A DNA stretch of 64,000 bases, taken from Sphaerochaeta globosa str. Buddy. GTDB taxonomy: Bacteria > Spirochaetota > Spirochaetia > Sphaerochaetales > Sphaerochaetaceae. Below are positions 27,481-36,203 of this stretch, piece after piece; within the stretch, counting starts at the first letter, position 1; each line of letters begins with the position of its first letter. Position numbers and translations under genes: made by a program. The stretch lies in assembly GCF_000190435.1 (NCBI RefSeq), contig NC_015152.1, positions 2,796,458-2,860,457 on the forward strand, given 5' to 3'. The notes under the pieces are model-generated. The model was given only the letters and a program-made list of their open reading frames with translations, ran no database searches and was not told where the DNA came from.

Positions 27481-28677
27481 TTACTCCTTCGCGCAGATCA
27501 GCGCAACGACATTATTGCCGAATCCACCGAAATTGACCGACATTCCATAGCGTGGATTGCTTACCTGCCTTCCTTTCTCAGCTTCCCCGCGCAACTGCCT
27601 TACCAGTTCCACCGCCTGCGATACTCCGGTCGCCCCTACCGGATGGCCTTTGGATTTCAACCCCCCGGACGTATTGATCGGCAATCTCCCATCGATGTTG
27701 GTCTGTCCCTCACGTACCGCCAAGAAACTCTTACCCCGCTCAAAGAACCCAACCTCTTCACTGATGGCAAGTTCAAGAATGGAGAAAGCATCGTGAAGCT
27801 CCGCAAAGGAGATGTCCTTTGGTGTAAGCTTTGCCATTGCATAGGCTTTCTCAGCTGCAATCCTCACTGCATCGAGCAGTAAAGGATCTTTTCTGTTATG
27901 CACGCAATGCGTATCGGTGGCACTGGCGATGCCTGCGATCCTGATCGGCTTCTTGGGGAAAAGCTTAGCCTTCGGACTATCCATGTTTACCAACAGCAAG
28001 GCTGCGGCCCCATCGCTTACCGGACAGGTGGAATACATGCGAAGCGGCTCAGCCACGTACGTATTCACTACCGACGCTTCAGGACCATCACTGATTGCTT
28101 CTATGGAACAAGGAGCTTGGATGTGGGCGTACTTGTTCTTTGCTCCATTGGCATGGTTTTTCACTGCCAACAAGGCAAGATCACGTTCGGTCAGTCCATA
28201 ACGTTCCATATACATGCGGGTGAACATGCCCCCGAAGGCAGGAAGAGTGAGTCCCATGTTGTATTCGGCTTCGGTCTGCAGCATCGTCGCTACATACTCG
28301 GTTCCAACCCAACCCGAGACCTTGCGCATGATTTCGCCTCCAACAACCAGAACGATGTCGGCCATGCCGGAGGCAATCGCCATGTACCCGATCTTGATGG
28401 CACTGGCTCCCGAGGCGGGCCCATTCTCCACCAGCTCTGCAGGGACCGGTTCCATATCCATGCGACTTACCAAGGCTGAAGCCACGGCACTTTGGTGACA
28501 GAAGAGACCGCTTGCCATATTGCCTACGATCACCTGGTCCACTTCTTTCCTTCTTGATAGGAAATGTGCATCCTCCAGGGCATCAGTTGCAGCATACGCC
28601 AATACATCCGAAAGATCATACTCGGATGAATTGCCGAATCGTGTGTGCCCGATTCCTACTATTCCTACATTTGCCAT
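27481..28677 (-). CDS. Thiolase-superfamily protein lacking the catalytic cysteine
   Basis: 398 residues of the SCP-x/archaeal thiolase type: FGGMFTRMYMERYG, FAELHDAFSILE and NTSGGLKSKGHPVGATGVSQA (with the catalytic histidine in GHPVGATG) are intact. The nucleophile position, normally ACASG, reads GPASG here (86-90), so proline occupies the cysteine site, and the second cysteine near the C-terminus (C-G-G-G) is NFGGFGNN. The protein thus cannot form the usual acyl-cysteine. It may bind CoA esters or catalyse another step with its DUF35 partner. Intact length and strong conservation elsewhere argue against decay. Confidence 0.88.
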   Translation of the reverse strand: MANVGIVGIGHTRFGNSSEYDLSDVLAYAATDALEDAHFLSRRKEVDQVIVGNMASGLFCHQSAVASALVSRMDMEPVPAELVENGPASGASAIKIGYMAIASGMADIVLVVGGEIMRKVSGWVGTEYVATMLQTEAEYNMGLTLPAFGGMFTRMYMERYGLTERDLALLAVKNHANGAKNKYAHIQAPCSIEAISDGPEASVVNTYVAEPLRMYSTCPVSDGAAALLLVNMDSPKAKLFPKKPIRIAGIASATDTHCVHNRKDPLLLDAVRIAAEKAYAMAKLTPKDISFAELHDAFSILELAISEEVGFFERGKSFLAVREGQTNIDGRLPINTSGGLKSKGHPVGATGVSQAVELVRQLRGEAEKGRQVSNPRYGMSVNFGGFGNNVVALICAKE

Positions 28678-28680
28678 GGC

Positions 28681-29367
28681 TTACCTCTTGAATCCCGGGA
28701 TCTGGGGATATTCACTGGGCATAATCAGCTTTTCGGATGATTTGAGATCCTCAGGTGAAACCGGCCGGCTGCCGGTACACTTGCTTGGCCGTACGGCTTC
28801 CCAAAGCGGTCGAGTCAACACATAGGTGGGAACTCCGCCTAATTCATGCCTGACTTCGGGGAATTGGGCTGATCGGTCTTCAAGCTGGTATTCGATCATC
28901 CATCGCTTGAAACCGTTGGGACTCTCGGCAACGATGTACACTTCATCTTCACCCAAAATGTCGATGTGATGTTCCATTTTTGCAGCAAACAGCTGAGCCC
29001 CTACCCGAAGGCCTCGCTTGATCGTCAATGTATGCAGGCTCATACCCAATTGCGGAGTAACGGCACGGCTGGTGACGATGCCGGCGATGACTCCGCCGAT
29101 GGTACCGACCAGGACGAACTCATTGGCCACCCGATAGCGATACCAGCCAAGGATTTCCGAATACATGCGCACAGCTACGATGTCGTAGAAGTCCTTTGGG
29201 ACACCGATCAGGGGATACAAGGTTCCCAGCAAAGCTCCCACTTCTTCCCGTTTAGCTTCCCGAACCACCATTTTCTCCCCTGATGCCAAAGTTATTACCT
29301 TGGGGGGATAGGCCTTGAGCGTCAGCTCAGGAGGTCTCAATGTCTTTTCCATAGCATCCAATGCCAT
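28681..29367 (-). CDS. GNAT-fold protein, function unknown
   Basis: 228 residues from ATG 29367, which has AAGGAG at the right spacing; the upstream extension lacks it. Residues 20-180 look like an acetyltransferase fold: VVREAKREEVGALLGTLYPLI, FVLVGTIGGVIAGIVTSR, LTIKRGLRVGAQLFAAKMEHHIDILGEDEVYIVAESPNGFKRWMIEYQLE. The acetyl-CoA loop is not a classical R/Q-x-x-G-x-G/A. It lies 3 bp ahead of the thiolase-like gene and 19 bp after the cyclase gene, so it is part of the pathway, but its reaction is not known. Confidence 0.72.
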   Translation of the reverse strand: MALDAMEKTLRPPELTLKAYPPKVITLASGEKMVVREAKREEVGALLGTLYPLIGVPKDFYDIVAVRMYSEILGWYRYRVANEFVLVGTIGGVIAGIVTSRAVTPQLGMSLHTLTIKRGLRVGAQLFAAKMEHHIDILGEDEVYIVAESPNGFKRWMIEYQLEDRSAQFPEVRHELGGVPTYVLTRPLWEAVRPSKCTGSRPVSPEDLKSSEKLIMPSEYPQIPGFKR

Positions 29368-29386
29368 ATCGTAGACTCCTTTTTTT

Positions 29387-30262
29387 TTACCTATGTTTTC
29401 TTGCTTCTTCATGCAACCAAGCGTTCTTGCTTCCTGCAACATCCCCAAAACGGGTAAGTACAGCCTTTGCCTTCTTTGCCATCAGCCTTTCATAGCGATC
29501 GTCATCGACATGGGCTACAATTCGGGCGATGGAGGACTCCCCATCCACGAACCGCCAAGGATAGCATCCGATGACCGCCCGTTGGTTCAACAGCAAATCG
29601 AGGTCTCCCCCGACACACTCTGCATGGATGATTCCATGGTTGAACATTTCAATGTGCATCAACTGGTACTTGTCCTCGGAAAAGAACTCATCCAAAGGTT
29701 TGCCGTACTTTTCCTTGAAATGTGCATCGCACTGCTTGGCTTCCTTGGGCATCCAGTCCCGGATTTTGGTGTTCATGGGATGGTCGGCGCTGCCGCAGTC
29801 GACTCCTATCCACCGCAGTTTCTTTTTCTTGGCCCATTCTGCAAACTCCCGATCGGGTCCCGGGTGCTTGATCATGTATCTGATCTCGTCCCCGGTAGGC
29901 TGGTCCCACCCATAGTGGTGATACCCGGTATGGATGAGCAGGATATCACCCTCTTTCACCTCGACGCGTTCCTCGACCATTTTCGAGGTGTAGACATCGT
30001 AGTCGCCGCACACATCGGAAAGGTCGACAATGGCGCCTTCATGTACCAGAAAGTCCATATCCAGCTGTGCAATATCCTTGCCGGGCGTATAGAAGTGAAT
30101 TTCTCCATCAAGGTGAGTTCCCACGTGGTTGGAGTGGGTTACCACCTGCCCGTTAGCTCCGTTGGGGGCAAGCCGCTTGAAATATTGGACCTGTAGCGGT
30201 ATATACGTTGGCCAAGGCGGGGTTCCGACGCCCAAGGGAATCGTCAGATCAATTACTTTCAT
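29387..30262 (-). CDS. Cyclase/kynurenine formamidase-like metal hydrolase (PF04199)
   Basis: 291 residues. The metal site is visible in HSNHVGTHLDGEIHFY near residue 42, matching the HxGTHxDxPxHF signature of the family, with a further H-T-G-Y at about 117 and a glutamate in HIEMFN near 210. Members hydrolyse amide or cyclic amide bonds (formylkynurenine, isatin, some polyketide rings). Here it probably opens the ring or splits an amide after the molybdenum hydroxylase step. AAAGGAGAA precedes the ATG; its start overlaps the end of the preceding gene by 14 bp. Confidence 0.88.
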   Translation of the reverse strand: MKVIDLTIPLGVGTPPWPTYIPLQVQYFKRLAPNGANGQVVTHSNHVGTHLDGEIHFYTPGKDIAQLDMDFLVHEGAIVDLSDVCGDYDVYTSKMVEERVEVKEGDILLIHTGYHHYGWDQPTGDEIRYMIKHPGPDREFAEWAKKKKLRWIGVDCGSADHPMNTKIRDWMPKEAKQCDAHFKEKYGKPLDEFFSEDKYQLMHIEMFNHGIIHAECVGGDLDLLLNQRAVIGCYPWRFVDGESSIARIVAHVDDDRYERLMAKKAKAVLTRFGDVAGSKNAWLHEEARKHR

Positions 30263-33200
30263 TGCTTTCTCCTTTCACGCTATGATCAACCGGCGCATAT
30301 TCGTCGGCAAAAGCCAAGAGAGCATCCTGAAAACACTGCATCGGAGGTTTCACCAAACCTGCCCCAACCATTCCGATACCCGGTTCCTTATGCGCGATTC
30401 CGGTATTGATGACGGGCAATATTCCCTTCTCCACCACGCTCCGTACATCGATGCCGGTGGGAGTCCCTCTGAAATCCAGAATGGGAATCCTATACTCTCT
30501 GTTTTCAGCCATGGTGATGGTGTACATCCGTTTGGTGTACATGATTGCATCAGAGGGAGAGCCACCGACGAACTTGACGATGGAAGGAGAGGCTGCCATG
30601 GCAAAGCCGCCGATACCCGATGTCTCGGTTATGACCGAGTCTCCGATATCCAATGCGGCATCCTCGGCTTTATACCCGGGCAGATATAACCCTTCCACCG
30701 CCGTTGCCCCGGCTTTAAACCAACGGTCTGCAAGGCCTGAAAGCTGTATACCGAAATCCGTACCGTTGCGGGCCATCGCCGTTATGAGCGTACTTCCCTG
30801 AATATTTCTTGCACTGTCCATCGTGCACTTTGCAGACGGCATGGAAAGATTGAGGAAGAAGTGGTCATTCTTGTGCATGAATGTCAGCACATCGGAGATG
30901 TCCTTCTTCGGTTCGTCAAGCAATACAAGATACGGGGCCAATTCACGAATGACCAGAGAGGTTCCCGCCCTGTTGCGGTTGTGGCATTCATCGCCCATCT
31001 GCAAGGCTTGCACCATCAAGGAACGCATGTCTATCGGTCCATGGAGCTGCAGGGCTTTGTTCAGAATCGGTGCCAGTACTGTTTCCATCCAAGAGAGGCG
31101 GGTCAACACTTCCTCATTGTATGCGCCGTAACGGAGCACCTTTCCCAGTCCTTCATTGAGTGTTGCATACGCCTTGTTTTTGTAGGTGTCGTTCTCTACG
31201 ATCCACACCGGCATACGACTGCTGATAATGCCGGCCATAGGACCGACCGCATTATGGTGATGGCAGGGCTCAAATTCTATGCTGCCCGAGGCTGCAAGCT
31301 TTTGGGCTTCCTTCTCATCCTTTGCCATCCCTTCATACAACAGAGCGCCGATGACCGCCCCCCGCATGGGACCACACATACGGGCCCAGGTAACCGGGGG
31401 ACCGGCATGCAATAGAAGATTCTCCCGCATGCCAGGGATGACGTCCTTTGCCTTGGCGATGCCAAGCAGCATCGGTTTGCTGGTTAGGACCCTTTCCACG
31501 GCTTGCTTGTTGGCTTGCTCGATATCGATGCCCTTGATGTCCTCTATGCGACGTAGTGCATCTATCAAAGCGACATCACCACCGGCAGGGGGTTTCCAAT
31601 CCAAATGGTGAACATCGCCCCCACATACCTTGAGATTCGTAGAGAATGATTCCAAACCGAGGTTTACGGCATGTACTCCCTCTGTAAAGAGCGAGAGAAT
31701 CGGGGCAACCTGCAGCATAGGTGACAACGTAGCACTCTTGAGTTTGGGTTGCACCGATGCAGCTGTTTGTTTTACTTGTTTTCCGACGCCCTGTTGCTTC
31801 AGTAAAATCCTCTGGGCCAGTTTGACAGCCTGGAAGTTCGACGGCATGACGACAACCCCTGCCTGCTCAAGTTTTTGCACCTGGCTTGCAAGACCTTGGG
31901 GATCGTGCTGTGTTCCGGTTACCGAAGCGACGATACTCAGATACCCTCCCCGTTTGAGAGCAGCCTGTTTGGCTGCAAGCAACGTGGGAACCATCGCTCC
32001 CGCCGGGTCGTCGCAACTTCCGTAGCCGAGTACGCAGTCGAGTACCATGACAGCGATGGTTGCGTCATGCATTTCCTTGCGAATTCGATCGGTACGGGTG
32101 GTGGGGTCGATCATGGGATGCGGCCGCCCTACGGTAAAGACGTCATCACCCAGATCGATGATGGTATTCCCGCTAGAGATGTGCGGGTCTGAGGGGACCA
32201 AAGCTGGGTTGGTATGGTTGTTGGAATAGACCTTTTCCTTGAGGCCGGCAAGGGATATCCAAGCCTCGTCACAGAGTGTCCCCCCTGTGTAATATCCACG
32301 GATACAGGTTTGCTCACTCAATCTATGCGCTGTTTCCCGTAAGACCAAGGCGTCGATGGTTTCATGGTCCAGGTCAAACGGCCAATCATCAGAGTGTTCA
32401 CGCTTGGGGATGGCTTTACCGCTGAGCGAGGCTGCAATGCGTGCGGTTTCTTCCAGATTGGAAGCCCAGTGAATCAAGGGATGACCGGGAAACTGATTTG
32501 CATCGGCTCCGATGAAGTGCACGACTGAGTTCTTGTTTGTCTGCACCAAGGCATTGAGTACGGTGGTAACCACTTCCGGTGCGGGGGGTTTTGATACCAC
32601 CACGATAAGCTCGGTGTTTGGATCGTTGCCCAGGGCTGTGATGCCCATGAGCATCATCCGCCCTCCTACGGCTTTGTTCTTCAGGTCTCTTCCCCCGGTA
32701 CCGATGGCCTGGCTGATGCCGCAGCCCATTCGAGTAAGGAGGCATGTCACTTCCTGTAAGCCTGTACCTGATGCGGCAACCACCCCGATCGAGCCACTGG
32801 GGACTACATTCGCGAAGCACAGGGGTTTTCCCCCGAGTATGGCCGTCCCACAGTCGGGACCCATGACCAGCAAGCCTTTTTCCTGGGCACGGCTCTTGAG
32901 CGCAATTTCATCTTCCAAGGTAACGTTGTCGGAGAATATCATGACATTCAGGCCAAGGTCCAACGCCTTTTTTGCTTCATGCGCTGCATAGGCACCTGGT
33001 ACGGATATTATGGCGAGGTTTGTTTCTTCTTGGGCTTGTACTGCATCTTCAATGCTGCAAAAAACTTCCTGCGAAGTCCCTGCTTTCCCACTCCCGCCTT
33101 TGCCTGCCAACAGCGTGTCGGTGAATGTAAGTATGGTGGGTATGTCTTTTTCATGATGACAATTGAGGGCTATGAGCAGGTCGGAAGGGGTAGCTTTTTC

Positions 33201-33368
33201 GAGCTGTGCGGGAGAGAACCCTTGGGCGATGAGCAATTGCACATTCATGGCAGTGCCCATGGCAACAGTTGCCGATTCGACTTCTTCTCTTGTTTCCAGA
33301 TCCCTGCTGAGTAGCATTAAGACAACAGAATCGACATACATGTCTTTCTTGACAACGACCTGTTTCAT
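30249..33368 (-). CDS. Fused FdrA-DUF1116 protein, oxamate carbamoyltransferase-like
   Basis: 1039 residues from ATG 33368. Residues 1-560 match FdrA (AllF), an acyl-CoA synthetase relative: GLLVMGPDCGTAILGGKPLCFANV and PSGSIGVVAASGTGLQEVTCLL near 195-235, TGGTLCDEAW, and MVLDCVLGYGSCDDPAGAM. Residues about 610-1020 match DUF1116 (YlbE/AllG): GGDVHHLDWKPPAG, LLHAGPPVTWARMCGPMRGAVIGALLYEG, and QMGDECHNRNRAGTSL. In E. coli these are two separate genes; fusion confirms that the parts act together. With the DUF2877 gene downstream all components of a carbamoyl-transfer enzyme are present. It heads the long catabolic unit. Confidence 0.88.
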   Translation of the reverse strand: MKQVVVKKDMYVDSVVLMLLSRDLETREEVESATVAMGTAMNVQLLIAQGFSPAQLEKATPSDLLIALNCHHEKDIPTILTFTDTLLAGKGGSGKAGTSQEVFCSIEDAVQAQEETNLAIISVPGAYAAHEAKKALDLGLNVMIFSDNVTLEDEIALKSRAQEKGLLVMGPDCGTAILGGKPLCFANVVPSGSIGVVAASGTGLQEVTCLLTRMGCGISQAIGTGGRDLKNKAVGGRMMLMGITALGNDPNTELIVVVSKPPAPEVVTTVLNALVQTNKNSVVHFIGADANQFPGHPLIHWASNLEETARIAASLSGKAIPKREHSDDWPFDLDHETIDALVLRETAHRLSEQTCIRGYYTGGTLCDEAWISLAGLKEKVYSNNHTNPALVPSDPHISSGNTIIDLGDDVFTVGRPHPMIDPTTRTDRIRKEMHDATIAVMVLDCVLGYGSCDDPAGAMVPTLLAAKQAALKRGGYLSIVASVTGTQHDPQGLASQVQKLEQAGVVVMPSNFQAVKLAQRILLKQQGVGKQVKQTAASVQPKLKSATLSPMLQVAPILSLFTEGVHAVNLGLESFSTNLKVCGGDVHHLDWKPPAGGDVALIDALRRIEDIKGIDIEQANKQAVERVLTSKPMLLGIAKAKDVIPGMRENLLLHAGPPVTWARMCGPMRGAVIGALLYEGMAKDEKEAQKLAASGSIEFEPCHHHNAVGPMAGIISSRMPVWIVENDTYKNKAYATLNEGLGKVLRYGAYNEEVLTRLSWMETVLAPILNKALQLHGPIDMRSLMVQALQMGDECHNRNRAGTSLVIRELAPYLVLLDEPKKDISDVLTFMHKNDHFFLNLSMPSAKCTMDSARNIQGSTLITAMARNGTDFGIQLSGLADRWFKAGATAVEGLYLPGYKAEDAALDIGDSVITETSGIGGFAMAASPSIVKFVGGSPSDAIMYTKRMYTITMAENREYRIPILDFRGTPTGIDVRSVVEKGILPVINTGIAHKEPGIGMVGAGLVKPPMQCFQDALLAFADEYAPVDHSVKGESNESN

Positions 33369-33416
33369 GAAGGCACTCTCTTTCCACACCACTGGAAAAG
33401 TACCCGACTTCCATTT

Positions 33417-33447
33417 TATACAAGATTGTATACAAGTCAATAAAAAT
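33417..33447 (-). promoter_or_regulatory. Promoter and GntR-type operator of the catabolic unit
   Basis: On the minus strand TTGACT is followed after 16 bases by TAAAAT, a usable -35/-10 pair. The 10-bp palindrome TTGTATACAA (33426-33435) fills the spacer. TATACAAG occurs twice at one-turn spacing (33417-33424 and 33429-33436). FCD-type GntR proteins bind palindromes centred on GTATAC, so the regulator at 26400-27068 is the obvious candidate. Confidence 0.6.
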
Positions 33448-34165
33448 TTTAATACATTTTACGACTTCGTACTTTTCAAGAGAATCCCTGACTTTACAAG
33501 GCTAAAGTAATTCAGAGTAAAGACAACAGATTGTACTACTCCAACAGCATTGAAGGATTGGATTTCAATTTTACTAAACTATATAAGGAGACTTGACCAG
33601 ATTTCATTACATAACGATGCAAGGAATACCTGCATGAATTTGAATGCTTGCTTTGGATTCATTATGTAAAGTCCCCATTGGTATTACCATGCATAGCCTC
33701 GAGAATTTACGAATGCATCAAGCAAAAGTTTCAATCCCATAAACGTGCGATTTTACTGAAGAGCTGTTTTGACTATTCGAAAGAACACTGTAAGGGTATA
33801 AACCTCACATCAACAGCCGGGTTTATCCATGAAAAAATAGCAAACCTCCTGTTTAGTATCTTGTATTAAGCGGGAGGTCTGCGAAAACTTCAAAGGTATC
33901 AGCGTTGGCTCAACATAAAATGTCATTCATACAGGATTTCAATCATGCCTTGGCACCGTAACCGGAACCTGCTTCACCCCGGGGTCAGAGGCATGGTATT
34001 CCTTTTCAAACCAGAATCCCTTGGGATGGATTTTTGTCCTGTAGCGACTGTATAGGGCGGAAATTGGGTCGGTAGCACGCAGCATACTTAGGCCACTGAT
34101 CCAGGGGACAGCGAAGCACATGCTTCTCAGAGTGATGAGGTAACAGGAGCGCTTCTATTCTAAAT
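33448..34165. other. Long gap without a supported gene
   Basis: No convincing gene. A hairpin at 33844-33878 (ACCTCCTGTTTA pairing with TAAGCGGGAGGT through some G-U pairs) could be a terminator or leader structure. A minus-strand frame at 33939-34121 (CFAVPWISGLSMLRATDPISALYSRYRTK) ends in PVTVPRHD and may be the tail of a lost gene; I do not recognise it. The stretch marks the border between the metabolic unit and the accessory island. Confidence 0.4.
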
Positions 34166-34654
34166 TTACTTTATTTGAACCAGATACGTAAAATTTTCAT
34201 TAACCACATCAACAAACTTTCCTGCTTCATTTTTATAACTGACAGTGAGGGTCCAAGTGGATACCATACCTTTTTGAGCATAAACAGCTTGATTACTGTG
34301 TATATAATAAATCCAACCACCCCGTATAATATTTGAAGCTGTTGGTGGTAGTCTCCCACTTGGTTTATACCATATACCAACTTCATCAGCATCTACTGGA
34401 ATTTCTCCCGAATTCGAGGACCAAACATCGGGATAAATCCAGACATAATACACCGAAATATTCGTTGGAAGATCGATGGAAACATTGAAAGTGAAGCCAT
34501 CTTTCATATCTTCAGGGATTGGATTTGCTGATACTATGGTGACGGCCTTATCTGCGGATTGATAAATATACGAGTTGTTTTCATTCTCACATCCACCAAG
34601 AAGCATATCCATTAATGCAACCAGTAAAAGAACATATAATACTTTTTTGTTCAT
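34166..34654 (-). CDS. Small lipoprotein, unknown function
   Basis: 162 residues, starting at ATG 34654 with GGAGGG upstream. MNKKVLYVLLLVALMDMLLGGC is a lipoprotein signal peptide with an LGGC lipobox. The mature part is rich in aromatic and beta-prone residues (SVYYVWIYPDVWSSNSGEIPVDADEVGIWYKPSG) and looks like one or two immunoglobulin-like beta domains. No named family was recognised. It would sit on the membrane surface. No obvious operon partner. Confidence 0.7.
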   Translation of the reverse strand: MNKKVLYVLLLVALMDMLLGGCENENNSYIYQSADKAVTIVSANPIPEDMKDGFTFNVSIDLPTNISVYYVWIYPDVWSSNSGEIPVDADEVGIWYKPSGRLPPTASNIIRGGWIYYIHSNQAVYAQKGMVSTWTLTVSYKNEAGKFVDVVNENFTYLVQIK

Positions 34655-35108
34655 AAACCCTCCAGATGTAACGATACGGATTAAAACCATATAAAATTTC
34701 AAAGCGTTTTGCTTTGCTAGGTTTCACACATATACAATGTTCTGGGTGGTACACTCTGCAAGTAAATTAGCGAGATGGTTTCGGTCGAGTTATGGTTAGC
34801 AACGGATTTTTTTTACTGTAATTCAACAATAAAAAATATTCCATATCAAGGACAGCATAGGTCCAACAATTGTAATTGTAAAGATTTAGCATCTGATCAT
34901 AGTCATCAATAGTTACCTTATTTGGCCTTGTATTGATGTTACATCGGGGATGCTCTCTATGATTCAAGATTTTAAGTGAAGGGTTCAACCTTGGAAATAC
35001 AGATTTACTTCAGAGAAGAACAAGCAGGAATATTGTGCTTGGGAATCTTCATTACGACAATAATTCGCGGGAAGCGAGAACGCTTCATTATTGAAGTAAG
35101 GGTAATAC
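34655..35108. other. AT-rich gap
   Basis: About 450 bases of AT-rich sequence. A minus-strand frame at 34767-34988 (73 residues, NKVTIDDYDQMLNLYNYNCWTYAVLDMEY) has no clear ribosome site and no recognised family; it may be a small island gene or chance. Nothing else is supported. Confidence 0.3.
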
Positions 35109-36203
35109 TCACGCTCTTTTACCTAGTACATCGTATGCATATTCGATTGCTTTGATGTCGAGAACTTTGGTTTTGGTGCAACGGAATACTGACTCCTTGA
35201 AAACTGCAAGATTCCTTCCCTCTTCACTCATGGTACTGGTGTATTCTATTCCATCGAACCCAAGACTCTTGATGAAATCGCTGATGTATTGTGTAGGCAG
35301 ATAATCCAAGGAGCTATCGTGCCGACGAAGCGGTTTTGCAATCTCAGCTCTCATTTTCCGTAGCACCTCAAGATTGACTGCATACTGTACATAGTCAATT
35401 CCAAATAAAGAATTAGCTATAAATGGGCTGATTACATCAATTTCAGCGAGATTGATGACTTCGATTTGCTTGAGCAATGCAAAAGCTCCGATGGAGACGT
35501 AGTCAAACATACCCGCACGAATCTCGTGCAGTGTCGTCTTCTCGGAATTTGATACATAGAGAACCTGAACACCTTCAGGATTCGCCCGGCCTGCAGTTGC
35601 ACGCTCGAATGGGGGAGCGCCCATTTCCTTTGTCTTGTACCCGGCTATACTCGTGCAAATTCTTGCCCGGTAAAAAACCTGCCTAGGCTCATATGTTTTT
35701 CTCACACAATGTATGAACAGTTTCAATATGTCTTTGTTCACATACTTGGTATGAAATCTATTGTTTCGCTTGATGTCCTCAACAAAAGTCTGCCAACTAT
35801 AAGTCTTAAGAATGGCATTCTTCTCCAAATATGTGGGATTACAATATTCTGCAATTCCAACTGGTGATTCAAAAAGCTTGGGTTGGGCGACATATTTGTC
35901 GTGGCATAGGGCAAGTATGAGTTTTTGGATACATTCTGCGTCCACGGCAAAGATGCCCCAATCTTGAAACAGGCAATCACGTAATAGAGCTTTTCGTTCA
36001 TCTGGATACCCAGGGGGCAATTCATCAACCACCGAATAGATGTCAAGAAATCCTTCAAACAGTTCTGTTAGGATTGTGTTGGCGGAAATTTCATATATGG
36101 CAGTGTGCTCATGCCCACAAAAGTCACAGGTCCCAATATTTTGAGTTGCTTCAATAACCGCAATGATTTCAGAATCCTTAAAACAATGGACGCAACATTT
36201 CAT
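35109..36203 (-). CDS. HEPN/RES N-terminal domain and RES-domain toxin-like protein
   Basis: 364 residues. The N-terminus carries a small zinc finger (C4-x-x-C7 and C26-x-x-C29) followed by the helical region that precedes some RES domains (the HEPN/RES N-terminal family). Residues 170-330 are a RES domain: VFYRARI (R179), ERATAGRANPEGVQVLYVSNSEKTTLHEIR with R206, Y216 and E227, the positions used by RES toxins to cleave NAD+. The start overlaps the sce7725-like gene by four bases (ATGA). It is the last gene of a three-gene cassette, so it may be the effector that depletes NAD+. Confidence 0.85.
   Translation of the reverse strand: MKCCVHCFKDSEIIAVIEATQNIGTCDFCGHEHTAIYEISANTILTELFEGFLDIYSVVDELPPGYPDERKALLRDCLFQDWGIFAVDAECIQKLILALCHDKYVAQPKLFESPVGIAEYCNPTYLEKNAILKTYSWQTFVEDIKRNNRFHTKYVNKDILKLFIHCVRKTYEPRQVFYRARICTSIAGYKTKEMGAPPFERATAGRANPEGVQVLYVSNSEKTTLHEIRAGMFDYVSIGAFALLKQIEVINLAEIDVISPFIANSLFGIDYVQYAVNLEVLRKMRAEIAKPLRRHDSSLDYLPTQYISDFIKSLGFDGIEYTSTMSEEGRNLAVFKESVFRCTKTKVLDIKAIEYAYDVLGKRA

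Noticed and set aside
33648-33869. Plus-strand frame of 73 codons in the gap after the catabolic unit
   Set aside because: No ribosome site, irregular composition, and its 3' end falls in a hairpin; taken as chance.
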